Notes: generated by a model not told the origin, from the sequence alone. DNA of 64,000 bases from Pseudosulfitobacter sp. DSM 107133 (GCF_022788695.1 NZ_CP085154.1:2604001-2668000); one strand, 5' to 3'; positions 9,031-17,086 are shown, numbered from the stretch's first letter. Translations and numbers: made by a program.

Positions 9031-9044
9031 TTGACATGGACCAA
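9031..9044. promoter_or_regulatory. Possible degenerate FNR/NnrR-type site
   Basis: TTGACATGGACCAA keeps the TTG-N8-CAA skeleton with one mismatch per arm to the FNR consensus. It lies 66 bp upstream of the cytochrome c start at 9110. It is weak, and reported only because the neighbouring genes carry clear sites. Confidence 0.35.
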
Positions 9045-9109
9045 TTCAAAGCACGGCCTTCAGGCAAGGCAGTGCAGAATGACGATCAGCAACAAACAAA
9101 GGGGCTTAC

Positions 9110-9526
9110 ATGATGCGACTGCGCCTAACAGCCATCGCCGGCATATCCAGCGCTCTTCTGTCAGCTTGTAGCGCAGGGTCCATCACGGGGAATGATGCCG
9201 TTCGCAAAGGCCGGCTGATATATGCAAAAGAATGCGCTGCCTGCCATGGCGCGCGTGCTGAGGGCGCGGGTTCGACATTATCCGCTGTGGGGGCAGTGCC
9301 GCCGGATTTGACAGGGCTCAAGCAACGTAACGACGGGTATTTCCCACGGGAGTTCGTCCGGCGGTTCATCATGGGCCGCCTTGAGAAAGACGACCCTGCG
9401 TCTCCGATGCCCGATTTTTCCATGGTCGGACTGCGCCATGTGTACCCGAATGGGGGCGCAGATGGAGAGGTGTTGGAGACGGATTTCGCAAATCTGCTCG
9501 ACTACCTCGAAGCGATACAGGAGTAA
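9110..9526 (+). CDS. Class I c-type cytochrome lipoprotein
   Basis: Protein of 138 residues. The N-terminus is a lipoprotein signal with the lipobox LLSAC (Cys near residue 20). A single haem motif CAACH is near residue 43, and the MP pair in SPMPDF may supply the axial methionine, giving a small cytochrome c. It is probably anchored to the outer face of the inner membrane or the outer membrane and shuttles electrons in the periplasm. An AAAGGGG ribosome site precedes tandem ATGs at 9110 and 9113. Position between an FNR-linked Usp gene and nirV/nirK suggests a role under low oxygen or nitrite, but this is contextual. Confidence 0.85.
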   Translation: MMRLRLTAIAGISSALLSACSAGSITGNDAVRKGRLIYAKECAACHGARAEGAGSTLSAVGAVPPDLTGLKQRNDGYFPREFVRRFIMGRLEKDDPASPMPDFSMVGLRHVYPNGGADGEVLETDFANLLDYLEAIQE

Positions 9527-9527
9527 G

Positions 9528-9554
9528 TCTAGGGTCCAGGGTCTAGACCCTAAG
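9528..9554. repeat. Palindrome-rich AGGGTC/GACCCT repeat between convergent genes
   Basis: The stretch contains AGGGTC twice and the perfect palindrome AGGGTCTAGACCCT, and includes the stop codon of the methyltransferase. The same AGGGTC-N2-GACCCT motif recurs at 10549-10562 and, without the outer base pair on one side, in the ends of the inverted-repeat element at 34889-35242. It could fold as a bidirectional hairpin between convergent genes, but there is no T-tract. Confidence 0.55.
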
Positions 9555-10344
9555 CGATTGCAAAAATTGCAGGCGCATCGAAAGACACCGTTCCGTCGGC
9601 ATTGCGATACTTGCCAAGCCTGTCTGCTGCGGCAGCTTTCAGGGCCTGCATGATCTGGGGGGGCGCCTCGGAGGCAAGGGTCCAGCCGCCAATCTCGGTA
9701 TCGAGCCATCCATCCAGAGAGCTATGACGGACCAGCCCGGTTTTGCGTATCACTTTCGCGTCAGCCGCCCCCGCCTGCATCAGCAATTCTTCGAGAGTTC
9801 CTGCGGCACCAAGGCAAAACGGGGCTTTGAGCGCCTCTGCCGCCTCGGGGCCCATGATATCACCAAGAAGCGGAATGAGATCGCAATACCCCGGAGAGTC
9901 CCGCCAGGGCGCAAAGACCGAAACCGCGACATGCCCGCCCGGGCGGCAGACACGTTTCATCTCGCGCAGTGCCTTCACGCGATCCTCAAAGAACATCAAC
10001 GCAAATTGGCAGGTCACAACATCAAAAACGTTGTCATCAAAGGGCAGTGCTTCGGATGACGCTAGCTGGTAGGTTACCCTGGCCTCAAGATCTTTGGCGA
10101 CGCTCAGCATACCTTCATTAATGTCTACGGCAGTGACGCGCGCGCCCTGTTCCAGCGCCGCCCGCGCAACGACCCCCGTACCTGTCGCCACATCCAGCAC
10201 ATGATCACTGCGACCTGCGCCCACAGCCTCGACCAGCCAGGGCGCGAACTGTCCAAACAATGCGGGAACAAAAAATGCCTCATAGATCCGGGCCGCCTCG
10301 GCGGTAATCTGACCTGTGGCTGCGTCTTCTCCTTGCTTGTCCAT
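9550..10344 (-). CDS. SAM-dependent class I methyltransferase
   Basis: Protein of 264 residues with a Rossmann methyltransferase fold: motif I VLDVATGTGVVA (near residue 50), the acidic VDINEGML after strand 2, LPFDDNVFDVV (motif II region) and LREMKRVCRPGG, the UbiE/methyltransferase-11 arrangement. No substrate can be assigned. It is convergent with the cytochrome c gene and is bracketed by two AGGGTC/GACCCT palindromes (9528-9554 and 10547-10564), which raises the possibility that it arrived as cargo. Confidence 0.8.
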   Translation of the reverse strand: MDKQGEDAATGQITAEAARIYEAFFVPALFGQFAPWLVEAVGAGRSDHVLDVATGTGVVARAALEQGARVTAVDINEGMLSVAKDLEARVTYQLASSEALPFDDNVFDVVTCQFALMFFEDRVKALREMKRVCRPGGHVAVSVFAPWRDSPGYCDLIPLLGDIMGPEAAEALKAPFCLGAAGTLEELLMQAGAADAKVIRKTGLVRHSSLDGWLDTEIGGWTLASEAPPQIMQALKAAAADRLGKYRNADGTVSFDAPAIFAIA

Positions 10345-10646
10345 AATCCTGTCCTGCGTTCACAAAATCCGAGGTCAAAGCATAGCATAAAAGGGCCAGA
10401 ACAGCCTAATTCGGCGAAACGGCTGACGGAGCAAAGGCGCTCAACCGCGCAGAGCCAATTCTGGTTCGTAGCGCTGCCATGACGAACTTGTCCCATAGTG
10501 TTTCCTTCCATCCCGACGAAAGGATCACACCATCAAACCCTGGGATCTAGGGTCAGGACCCTGGCAGTGTTGCGTCGTGCTGGATCGTCGCTCGGCGCAA
10601 TTCATGTCGATAGGCTGCCCTTGGGGCCGGATGCATTCACAAAGTA
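10345..10646. other. Intergenic region without recognised gene
   Basis: About 300 bp between methyltransferase and nirV. It should hold the methyltransferase promoter; no clear -35/-10, FNR or NnrR box was seen. The only structured element is the palindrome at 10547-10564. Confidence 0.5.
10547..10564. repeat. Second AGGGTC/GACCCT palindrome
   Basis: CTAGGGTCAGGACCCTGG, an imperfect palindrome of the same type as at 9528-9554. Read on the other strand it matches the first copy over CCAGGGTC-N2-GACCCTA, so the two copies form an inverted pair around the methyltransferase gene. Confidence 0.5.
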
Positions 10647-11480
10647 TCAGAACGAACGGACAAGCCTGAACCCCAGATGATCCGGCGGCAGGCCCACTGC
10701 GCAGCCGCCAACGCTGGCGTCACGCACAAAGTGAATAACCGCGGCGTGATGGGCACCCGCAGCGATCCGCACCCCGCAGTAGTCGGCACTGCGTTCGAGG
10801 CTGCCGTCAGGGCGTATCACGCCCCTTGCAAAACAGCCGTCTGTCCATTCCCAGACATGACCCGCCATATCCGCGATGCCCAAAGAATTCTCCCCCAAAG
10901 CGCCGACAGGTTGCAGGGCAGCCTCCCGATCTACGCGCGCTATCTTTCCGTTTTCATATTGCGCAAGCATGCGTGCCCCGGGATCTTGTGTGAAAGTTGC
11001 CGACACACGACCGGCTTGCTCTGGATAGCGTTCCGCTGCGGCCCTTTGCCATTCTCCGACTGAAGGTAACCGCCAGCGCTGCCCGGTCTGACCGGACATC
11101 CAGTCTGCATAGCGTGTCGCGTCGCGCCAACTGACCTGAGTTTGTGGCAATGCAGCGCCAGCAGTCCGCGCGTCGGTCGTGACCGCGTCACAGATGCCCA
11201 TCTGCACACATTCCGAATATTGGCCGCGTGTAACCTGATACTTCATGATCTGAAACGAAGGCACCTGAAGCGTTTGCCCGGGTGGGTCGATCGTCTTGTC
11301 ATCTTTGGAGAAACTCCCCAAAAGATGCACTCTCACTTCACCCGCGGGAACTGAAACGACTTGCACGTCGGAAACAGACGACGGCCTGTCTCGCAGCCAG
11401 GCAAGACTGCCAAGAAGCAAAACCGTCGCCGCCAGCAGGCCAGCACGCTGTACGGTGAGAGAAGCAACTATCGATGGCAT
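10647..11480 (-). CDS. nirV: NirV, formylglycine-generating-enzyme-like protein
   Basis: Protein of 277 residues with an N-terminal membrane anchor or signal (about residues 10-28) and a SUMF1/FGE-sulfatase fold: VPAGEV, the VSWRDATRYADWMSGQTGQR block, LPSVGEWQRAA, the DMAGHVWEWTDG motif and the C-terminal DHLGFRL. These match NirV, the protein encoded directly downstream of nirK in Rhodobacter-type denitrifiers. Its exact role in nitrite reductase function or maturation is not settled. The start follows GGAAGGG, and the gene begins 62 bp downstream of the nirK stop, probably in one transcript. Confidence 0.88.
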   Translation of the reverse strand: MPSIVASLTVQRAGLLAATVLLLGSLAWLRDRPSSVSDVQVVSVPAGEVRVHLLGSFSKDDKTIDPPGQTLQVPSFQIMKYQVTRGQYSECVQMGICDAVTTDARTAGAALPQTQVSWRDATRYADWMSGQTGQRWRLPSVGEWQRAAAERYPEQAGRVSATFTQDPGARMLAQYENGKIARVDREAALQPVGALGENSLGIADMAGHVWEWTDGCFARGVIRPDGSLERSADYCGVRIAAGAHHAAVIHFVRDASVGGCAVGLPPDHLGFRLVRSF

Positions 11481-11542
11481 TGGATTTTCCCTTCCAAAGG
11501 CAGAAAGGGCGCCCGTTCATCGGCCGCCCCGACCCCGTCAGA

Positions 11543-12691
11543 TCACGGCAAAGCGGATTTCCCTTCATATGCTGCATCATATTCAACCGGCGCCTGAACC
11601 TGTTCCATCAGCTCATTGTTCCAGACACCGCTGACGACCACATGTGCAGTGGCGCCCAGGTTCACCGCCTCGATCAGGTTGTGGTTGACATAGGCATAGA
11701 CCCCCGGCTGCAAGAACTCATAGAGCGCCGCCCCGGCAGATCCTCCGGCGATGAACCATGTTTCCAGATCCCGCGCCGGCGGGTTGTTGAACTTGCCACG
11801 TTCCCAGACCAGATCACCATGACCGCCAATCAGGTGCGGGCGGGTGTCACGGTTGGCCTGGCTGTGCACAAACAGCACCTTTTCCCCCTGGCTCGCGGTC
11901 AAGGCATTGTCGCCTGTCAAGGAACCGACCTTGCCATTGAATACGACATGGCTCGGGATCAGCCCGTTCATCACTTCAAGCGTTTCCGGATAGCTTTCCC
12001 CGACATCTTCAAAACGTTTGTAATCGCCCGCTTCATCCTTGGGGATGTAAAAGTCGTTTTCGCCGATGTAGTAAATCTTGTCATAGGATACCGGCTTGCC
12101 TTCGTGGTCGCGCAGGCCGTCACGGGGCAGGACCATGATCGCACCCGACATGCCAGAGACAACGTGCCAGGGGATCATCGGGCCGCCTGGCGCACAATGA
12201 TAGACAAAAGTACCGGGACGGGTTGCCTTGAACCTCAGCACCGTCTTTTCGCCGGGGTTCACCAAAGTCAGCGATCCACCACCCAAAGCACCGGTTGCCG
12301 CGTGGAAGTCAATGTTGTGCTGCATCAGGTTTTCAGGCGAGTTGTAAAGCGTCAATTCGACATAATCGCCCTCGTGGACAACCATCAGCGGACCGGGGAT
12401 CGAGCCGTTAAAAGTCATGGCCTGAAGATAGGCTCCGCTGTCAACTTCGACTTCCTTCTCGACGATCTGCAATTCGAACTCGACGATACGGGGTTCCGCC
12501 GGGGCGGTTTGATCATGCGCGTGGACCATCGGTGGCCGCACGAGCTTGTGCTTGATCCGCTTGAGGTTGGACAGGTCCACCGGCTCAGCCATCGAAGTGT
12601 CCATGATTTCTTCAGCACTGGCGGTTTTCGCCAGAATTGGAAGCGCGGCCATGCCTGCGGCTCCCATCAATGCGGCGCGTCGTGTCAACAT
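11543..12691 (-). CDS. nirK: Copper-containing nitrite reductase NirK
   Basis: Protein of 382 residues reducing nitrite to nitric oxide in the periplasm. A Tat-type signal starts with TRRAALMG and ends near the ASAEE site. Two cupredoxin domains follow. Type 1 copper ligands are visible in [16 protein letters not shown] and in [18 protein letters not shown] (Cys, His, Met); type 2 histidines are in the same blocks and in [14 protein letters not shown]. Size and motifs fit class I NirK. It is preceded by AAAGGGG and, 67 bp upstream, by a perfect NnrR box. The likely electron donor pseudoazurin is encoded 1.2 kb away. Confidence 0.97.
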   Translation of the reverse strand: MLTRRAALMGAAGMAALPILAKTASAEEIMDTSMAEPVDLSNLKRIKHKLVRPPMVHAHDQTAPAEPRIVEFELQIVEKEVEVDSGAYLQAMTFNGSIPGPLMVVHEGDYVELTLYNSPENLMQHNIDFHAATGALGGGSLTLVNPGEKTVLRFKATRPGTFVYHCAPGGPMIPWHVVSGMSGAIMVLPRDGLRDHEGKPVSYDKIYYIGENDFYIPKDEAGDYKRFEDVGESYPETLEVMNGLIPSHVVFNGKVGSLTGDNALTASQGEKVLFVHSQANRDTRPHLIGGHGDLVWERGKFNNPPARDLETWFIAGGSAGAALYEFLQPGVYAYVNHNLIEAVNLGATAHVVVSGVWNNELMEQVQAPVEYDAAYEGKSALP

Positions 12692-12757
12692 CTGTCATCC
12701 CCTTTTCGGACTGGATTGCTGTTGAAACGTGAATAGCCCGGTCAAGCGGGATGAACG

Positions 12758-12771
12758 TTGCGCAGGCGCAA
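12758..12771. promoter_or_regulatory. NnrR-type box for nirK
   Basis: TTGCGCAGGCGCAA is a perfect inverted repeat (TTGCG-N4-CGCAA) of the kind bound by NnrR/DNR nitric-oxide regulators. It lies 67 bp upstream of the nirK start on the minus strand. Confidence 0.85.
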
Positions 12772-12846
12772 ACTTCACACGGTAAGCCAGCCGAAAGGCT
12801 GCAACGCTCTTTGTTCACCTCCGGGCACTGCGGAAATACAGGTTCA

Positions 12847-12860
12847 TTGCGCGAGCGCAA
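12847..12860. promoter_or_regulatory. NnrR-type box for the DUF1858 gene
   Basis: TTGCGCGAGCGCAA, a second perfect TTGCG-N4-CGCAA repeat, 52 bp upstream of the plus-strand gene at 12912. The two boxes are 89 bp apart and serve divergent promoters. Confidence 0.85.
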
Positions 12861-12911
12861 AGATGGCACGCGGCCTGAGGTGCAAAATGGGCAGGTCGTC
12901 AGGAGACCATC

Positions 12912-13139
12912 ATGCGAGACCCCGTTTTGGATGACCCGGATTTGCCGCTGTCAATGCTGTTTGAGCATTGGCCCGAAGCCGCACCGCTGTTCTTTGAAAA
13001 ACATATGCTCTGTCCCGGCTGCCCGGTCGCCCGCTTCTATACGCTTGGCGATGCCTGTTGCAGATATGGGCAGGATGAGCGCATATTTCGAGAAGAGCTG
13101 AAACGACGCGTCGATGCTGCCGCAGGCAGCGGTCAGTGA
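12912..13139 (+). CDS. Small DUF1858 (ScdA-N-like) protein of the denitrification cluster
   Basis: Protein of 75 residues resembling the DUF1858 / ScdA N-terminal domain. A short helical region is followed by FFEKHMLCPGCPVARF with a conserved C-x2-C. ScdA/YtfE proteins repair iron-sulfur clusters after nitrosative stress; the isolated domain may have a related redox or metal role, which is inference. Its own NnrR box and position beside nirK and nnrR indicate co-induction by nitric oxide. The 3' end overlaps the convergent nnrR by 7 bp. Confidence 0.75.
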   Translation: MRDPVLDDPDLPLSMLFEHWPEAAPLFFEKHMLCPGCPVARFYTLGDACCRYGQDERIFREELKRRVDAAAGSGQ

Positions 13140-13822
13140 CCGCAGAGCTGTACAAGCCGGTGCGGCGCCGTCACGACGATATGCTTGCGGGTTGATCGCA
13201 CGATGCCGTCCTTCTCCCATGCAGAGAGTGTCCGGCTGACCGTATGAAGCGTCGTGCCTGTCATGTCCGAAATATTTTGGCGGGTGACGGGAAAACCGAC
13301 TTCAATGCCCGCATCCGTCTTGCGGCCACTTTGGTTGACCATGCGCAGTATCGCGGCGGCCACCCTTTGCTCGACAGCCTGCGTTGCGATCTCGGTCATG
13401 GTATCCTGAATTTGGCCGAGACGCCGGCCCAGTGTCTTATAGGTTTCCGTGGCAAAGCCGTCGTATTTTGACGTGAACCCCTCCCAAAGATGCGAGGGCC
13501 AGGTCAGCACGATCGACTCAGCCGCGGTGACGGCCGTCGCCGGATAGGTATCGCGGTGCAGCGCCGCCGCAATACCGAACAACTGGCCGGGCGAGATATG
13601 CAGCACAATGATCTGGTCCCCTCCCGGTGTTGTGCGCACAACGCGCAGATAGCCATCCAACAGCAGATGGAAATGCGTGGCGTCCATTCCTTCACAGAAC
13701 ACTTGCGCGCCTTCATCGAAACGTTGCGTGCGGGCCTGATCAAGGATTTCACGGATCTGCGCACGGCCCAGAAGGCTGAAGGGCGGCAGGCCGCTAAGCA
13801 GGCTTTCATCAAGTTTTGCCAC
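13133..13822 (-). CDS. nnrR: Crp/Fnr-family nitric oxide regulator NnrR
   Basis: Protein of 229 residues. An N-terminal cyclic-nucleotide-like beta barrel (GLPPFSLLGRAQIREIL onwards) and a C-terminal winged helix with recognition helix in TRQNISDMTGTTLHTVSRTL. There are no FNR-type N-terminal cysteines, which fits the NnrR/DNR group that senses NO. I chose the GTG at 13822, with AGGA 6 bp upstream, because the protein then begins VAKLDESLLSGLPPF like its relatives; an ATG at 13876 would add 18 residues, and still longer frames run into the pseudoazurin gene. Probable targets are the TTGCG-type boxes at nirK, the DUF1858 gene and norC. Confidence 0.88.
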   Translation of the reverse strand: MAKLDESLLSGLPPFSLLGRAQIREILDQARTQRFDEGAQVFCEGMDATHFHLLLDGYLRVVRTTPGGDQIIVLHISPGQLFGIAAALHRDTYPATAVTAAESIVLTWPSHLWEGFTSKYDGFATETYKTLGRRLGQIQDTMTEIATQAVEQRVAAAILRMVNQSGRKTDAGIEVGFPVTRQNISDMTGTTLHTVSRTLSAWEKDGIVRSTRKHIVVTAPHRLVQLCGH

Positions 13823-13837
13823 GAATGTCCTGCGAGT

Positions 13838-13851
13838 TTGTTTAAGCTCAA
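13838..13851. promoter_or_regulatory. Possible Crp/Fnr-type site between nnrR and pseudoazurin
   Basis: TTGTTTAAGCTCAA keeps the TTG-N8-CAA skeleton and lies in the divergent nnrR/pseudoazurin promoter region, 72 bp before the pseudoazurin start. It is a weaker match than the nirK boxes. Confidence 0.4.
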
Positions 13852-13922
13852 CGTTTGGTCGCCACACATAGCCCATATCTGCATCAGACGAAACAACGCG
13901 ATCGTGATGAAGGGAATTCAAG

Positions 13923-14351
13923 ATGATCAAGAAACTGATGGCAGGCGCAATGCTGGCAATAATAGCCGCAAGCGCCAATGCAGAGACCTTCGAGGTCAGA
14001 ATGCTGAACAAGGGCGAAGAGGGCGCGATGGTCTTTGAACCGGCTTACATCAAAGCCGAAGTGGGCGACGTGATCCATTTCGTGCCGACGGACAAAGGGC
14101 ACAATGTTGAAAACATCAAGGGCATGCTTCCCGACGGGGTTGAGCCTTTCAAAACCAAATTCAATGAAGAGTTCGAGTTGGTTGTCAAAAACGAAGGACT
14201 TTACGGGGTCAAGTGCACCCCGCACTACGCCATGGGGATGGTCGCGTTGATTCAGGCGGGAGAGCCGGTCAATCTGGATGAAACCGCCGCCGTAAAGCAT
14301 AAGGGCAAGGCAAAAAGCCGGATGGCCGATCTCTTTGAAAAGGTCGAATGA
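13923..14351 (+). CDS. Pseudoazurin (type 1 copper electron carrier)
   Basis: Protein of 142 residues with a signal peptide ([20 protein letters not shown]). The mature cupredoxin has the expected type 1 copper ligands: His in [11 protein letters not shown], then Cys, His and Met in [11 protein letters not shown]. It carries electrons in the periplasm to copper nitrite reductase or the NO-reducing chain. A GAAGGGA ribosome site precedes the ATG. A hairpin with a T-tract follows, so it is transcribed alone. Confidence 0.95.
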   Translation: MIKKLMAGAMLAIIAASANAETFEVRMLNKGEEGAMVFEPAYIKAEVGDVIHFVPTDKGHNVENIKGMLPDGVEPFKTKFNEEFELVVKNEGLYGVKCTPHYAMGMVALIQAGEPVNLDETAAVKHKGKAKSRMADLFEKVE

Positions 14352-14374
14352 TCCATACAGCTACGACCGCAGAA

Positions 14375-14404
14375 TGGGGCGACATTTCACTGTCGTCCCT
14401 TTTT
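14375..14404 (+). terminator. Rho-independent terminator after pseudoazurin
   Basis: GGGGCGAC-atttcact-GTCGTCCC forms an 8-bp stem with one G-T pair, directly followed by TTTTT. Confidence 0.8.
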
Positions 14405-14416
14405 GTTTGTGCCACA

Positions 14417-14548
14417 AGAATATTTGGGGCTCTGGCCCCTGTAGATTTCGGTCCGCTCCGCTTTGGCTTTAACCCCCACTTCTTTTGGCCCCAAATATCC
14501 CGGGGGACGGCCATAGGCCGGGGGGCAACGCCCCCCTTAGGGTCAGGC
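14417..14548. repeat. Intergenic palindromic repeat (AATATTTGGGG / CCCCAAATAT type)
   Basis: The inverted arms ATATTTGGGGC and GCCCCAAATAT flank about 70 bp, followed by CCCGGGGG and a GGGGGGCAACGCCCCCC hairpin. A similar AAATATCCCGGGGGA plus GGGGGCAGCGCCCCC pattern recurs between tmk and holB (48438-48520). It is probably a lineage-specific intergenic repeat, and may also end the minus-strand nnrU transcript. Confidence 0.6.
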
Positions 14549-14557
14549 CCGCGCAGT

Positions 14558-15226
14558 TCACAGGGCCGGCACGCCGATCACCAGTGGGTGCAATGCCAGC
14601 AACCCGGCGAACACCACCAATCCCGCGATCAGCCGCACTATGACACCGGTCCACGAGGCCGGCCTGTGAAAAAGAGGCGCGCGCGCCACAGCGGTGTCGA
14701 GAGCTTGCCACCGGTCCGCCCCCATCTCGCGACGTTTGCGCCGGTTGACCAGCACCCTGCCCGCGATGGCAAAGCAGCCCAGAACCCCGAACATCAGCAC
14801 ATGCGCCAGGTCTCCGTTGGGCAGCAAATGCAGCCCCGCCCAAAGCGCCAGCGCCAGCAGTACCGGATGGCGCGTCAGCCTCACAATGCCGGCGCGTTTG
14901 GAATCAAAGGTCTCGTTCCGGGCGCCGCCAAAAGAAAAGGGGTTGGGCCGCGCAATGGCAAAGGCAAGGATTAGGCAGACACCCAGCATCCCCAGATGCA
15001 CCACATGTCGCTGCCAGACCATCTGCGGCCAAAGAGAAACAAAAGGCGCCTGTCCCGCGGCCCAGATCAGACACCCGAGCATCGCCGTGGAAAGCAGCGC
15101 GTAACCGATACCAAACCCACGGGGGCCGATCCGGTCGATGATGCCCGATTTCACCCCGGGCCTCACCGGAATCGAATGGGTGGCGAAGAACAGTACAAAG
15201 ACAGTTGCAAACCCAAGCCAGCTCAA
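14558..15226 (-). CDS. nnrU: NnrU family membrane protein
   Basis: Protein of 222 residues with about six hydrophobic segments and the family landmarks LFFATHSIPVRPGVK at the start and RHPVLLALALWAGLHLLPNGD in the second half. NnrU proteins are encoded in nor clusters and are needed for normal nitrite/NO metabolism; the biochemical role is unknown. I take a TTG at 15226 as start: GGAGG lies 7 bp upstream and the TTGA overlaps the nnrS stop, giving the family N-terminus (L/M)SWLGFATVFVLF. It is the last gene of the norCBQD-nnr operon. Confidence 0.85.
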   Translation of the reverse strand: MSWLGFATVFVLFFATHSIPVRPGVKSGIIDRIGPRGFGIGYALLSTAMLGCLIWAAGQAPFVSLWPQMVWQRHVVHLGMLGVCLILAFAIARPNPFSFGGARNETFDSKRAGIVRLTRHPVLLALALWAGLHLLPNGDLAHVLMFGVLGCFAIAGRVLVNRRKRREMGADRWQALDTAVARAPLFHRPASWTGVIVRLIAGLVVFAGLLALHPLVIGVPAL

Positions 15227-16416
15227 GACGACGCCTCCGCTTTCGCGCGCCAAAGCGCTGGCCCGTATGCCAGCACAAACCCCGCAAAGGCCAGCAGCCA
15301 CAAAAGCCCCGACGCATTGGTGGCCCCAGGCCACAACGGCACCAGCCCACGCGCCAGTGTTGCCCCGACGATACACAGATATATTCCGACGGTCATCCCG
15401 TCCGCGCGCAATGCCTGCCCTGTGTGCCCCAGGGTTGCACGGGTCATCACCGCCAATGTCATGGCTCCGATCGCACCGCTCATCCACAGATGCTGTGCTG
15501 CCGCCGTATTGGCACCTCCTGCAAGCTGTGTCAGGCCAAGGGCAAGCGCGCCTGCCGGAATGAAGGCATAGGAAAGATGTAAGACCCAGACCAAAGGATC
15601 GCGCCATGTCTGATGCGGCTGCCAACGCACCTGCCGCGCCAGATGGCACAGACCGAACAAACAAAGCGCGACGCCGGTGTAGGTCTGGGCAGGCCGTACC
15701 ACCCAAAGCAGCAGCACCAACAGACTGAACAGCAGTGTCAGGCGGTCAAAACCCTGCATCGGTGGCGCGGGTCTTGCGCGGCGTTCCATCCGCACCAGCC
15801 AGTTGCGTGTAAACGACGGAATGATCCGCCCGCCAATCACCGCGATCATCATGACGGCTGTGGCCACCCCCAGCCGCAGCCCCGTGCCCTGCGCCGCAAG
15901 CTCTGCGCGCATGGCTTCAAAATGGAACAACGCATTGGCCAGCGCAAAGACGGCCAATAGCCCAAGCACGATCAGGTTTCGCCAGTTTCGCCCGGAGAGG
16001 ATTTCACGCAGGATCACCGCGCCCAGCACCACAGGAAAAGCCAGATCTACAATTGGCGCGAACGCTTCCGGCAAGCCGGCAGAGAAAAACACCGCCACCC
16101 GCCCTGCACACCAGAGGAGAAAAAGCGCCGCAAGCCGCCAGCCGACGATTGGCAACCGCCCTGTCCAGTTTGGCACAGAAGTTAGCAAAAATCCCGCCAG
16201 CACAGCGCCGAGATAGCCGAAGAGAAACGCATGAGCGTGCCAGGACAGCGGGTCGAAGCGGCTTGGCAAAACGTACCGACCGCTTAGAACAAGCAGCCAG
16301 ATGCACATTGAAAGTATCACCCAGACCGCGCCGAACAGAAAGAACGGGCGAAACCCGTAGCTAAAAAGCGCGGGCCCCCGCCACGCGCGGATCTGCTCGG
16401 AGGAGGAGCGTGCCAT
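15223..16416 (-). CDS. nnrS: NnrS, haem-copper membrane protein of the NO response
   Basis: Protein of 397 residues with about twelve transmembrane segments. NnrS motifs are visible: FSYGFRPFFLFGAVW near the start, WHAHAFLFGYLGAVLAGFLL, NALFHFEAM, GGRIIPSFTRNWL and LAVMTRATLGHTGQ. The histidines are candidate haem/copper ligands. NnrS protects iron-sulfur enzymes against nitrosative stress by lowering formation of iron-nitrosyl complexes. The start (MARSSSEQ) is the ATG at 16416, which overlaps the stop of the upstream small gene as TGATG. Confidence 0.92.
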   Translation of the reverse strand: MARSSSEQIRAWRGPALFSYGFRPFFLFGAVWVILSMCIWLLVLSGRYVLPSRFDPLSWHAHAFLFGYLGAVLAGFLLTSVPNWTGRLPIVGWRLAALFLLWCAGRVAVFFSAGLPEAFAPIVDLAFPVVLGAVILREILSGRNWRNLIVLGLLAVFALANALFHFEAMRAELAAQGTGLRLGVATAVMMIAVIGGRIIPSFTRNWLVRMERRARPAPPMQGFDRLTLLFSLLVLLLWVVRPAQTYTGVALCLFGLCHLARQVRWQPHQTWRDPLVWVLHLSYAFIPAGALALGLTQLAGGANTAAAQHLWMSGAIGAMTLAVMTRATLGHTGQALRADGMTVGIYLCIVGATLARGLVPLWPGATNASGLLWLLAFAGFVLAYGPALWRAKAEASS

Positions 16417-16670
16417 CAGCTTTGCTCCGCCATTGTTCTGATCCGGCTGATCACCGTGCCGTCCGCAGCGCACGTCAGCCTGACGCGGATGCCACGATAA
16501 AAGAATGTCAGGCGAAAACGCCCTGCGTCCGCGTCCTGACCAATCTCATATTTGCTGGTGATCTCGCCGCGCCGCATCCCGTCCTGCACCGCTCCGGGTT
16601 CGATCCCCAGCAGCGGGCCAAGGTCGTTGGCATCAATCACCGGTTGTTCTGAACGCATATCAATCTTCAT
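16416..16670 (-). CDS. Small conserved protein of the nor/nnr operon
   Basis: Protein of 84 residues, soluble, without signal peptide. It contains GIEPGAVQDGMRRGEITSKY and a C-terminal beta-rich part (FRLTFFYRGIRVRLTCAADG). It resembles a small family (DUF6522 as I recall) found beside nnrS and nor genes, with no known biochemical role. Start and stop both overlap neighbours (ATGA at 16670, TGATG at 16416), so it is translated as part of the operon. Confidence 0.7.
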   Translation of the reverse strand: MKIDMRSEQPVIDANDLGPLLGIEPGAVQDGMRRGEITSKYEIGQDADAGRFRLTFFYRGIRVRLTCAADGTVISRIRTMAEQS

Positions 16671-16906
16671 GCCGTCTCCGTCTTATCTGCAAGGTCCATC
16701 AGACGTCTTATGTGTTGAGCAAAGACCCATGTGGCCGGCCCCCCGATCACGCAGCCAAGTACAAGGGACCATCCGGTGCCCAGCACGGGCACGTCGAACC
16801 AGCTCAAGATCAGCGATGCAAAAAATACATTCACCGCAGCCGCTCCTGCCCCGAGGGGATAAAGCACCAGTGCAATCTTGTATGTGGCCCACCCTGTCTG
16901 TTTCAT
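16667..16906 (-). CDS. Small two-helix membrane protein of the nor operon
   Basis: Protein of 79 residues when started at the ATG at 16906 (MKQTGWATYKIALVLYPLGA), which overlaps the stop of the upstream 60-residue gene as ATGA; a GTG 18 bp earlier is possible. Two hydrophobic segments are visible (about 12-36 and 42-65), and the second ends with ATWVFAQHIRRLMDLAD. The function is unknown. Position inside the norD-nnrS chain suggests a role in assembly or protection of the NO reductase. Confidence 0.65.
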   Translation of the reverse strand: MKQTGWATYKIALVLYPLGAGAAAVNVFFASLILSWFDVPVLGTGWSLVLGCVIGGPATWVFAQHIRRLMDLADKTETA

Positions 16907-17085
16907 CGCCGCGACACCAACCATTGCACCGCAATCATTGCCGCAATCAACGACAGGCAGGCCAGCGCATACCAGAATTCTGCCGTTGCCGATTGCGCCT
17001 GCGGGATCGGGCGGTCGAATTGCTCGGCCGCGCCCGAAGACGCGAATGCGCAGAGCGCGCTGAAGTATGGAAGAAGAAAACGCAT
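16903..17085 (-). CDS. Small NnrT-like membrane protein
   Basis: Protein of 60 residues with an N-terminal signal-like segment (LLPYFSALCAFASSGAA), a short periplasmic part (FDRPIPQAQSATAEFWYALA) and one transmembrane helix ending in SRR. It starts 1 bp after the norD stop and overlaps the next gene as ATGA. The position directly after norD and the size correspond to nnrT of Rhodobacter nor operons; I am not certain enough of the sequence family to give the symbol. Confidence 0.6.
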   Translation of the reverse strand: MRFLLPYFSALCAFASSGAAEQFDRPIPQAQSATAEFWYALACLSLIAAMIAVQWLVSRR

Positions 17086-17086
17086 G

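Noticed and set aside
11474..12736. 420-codon open frame antisense to nirK
   Set aside because: It lies fully opposite nirK, whose copper ligands and signal peptide are clear; no independent evidence for coding.
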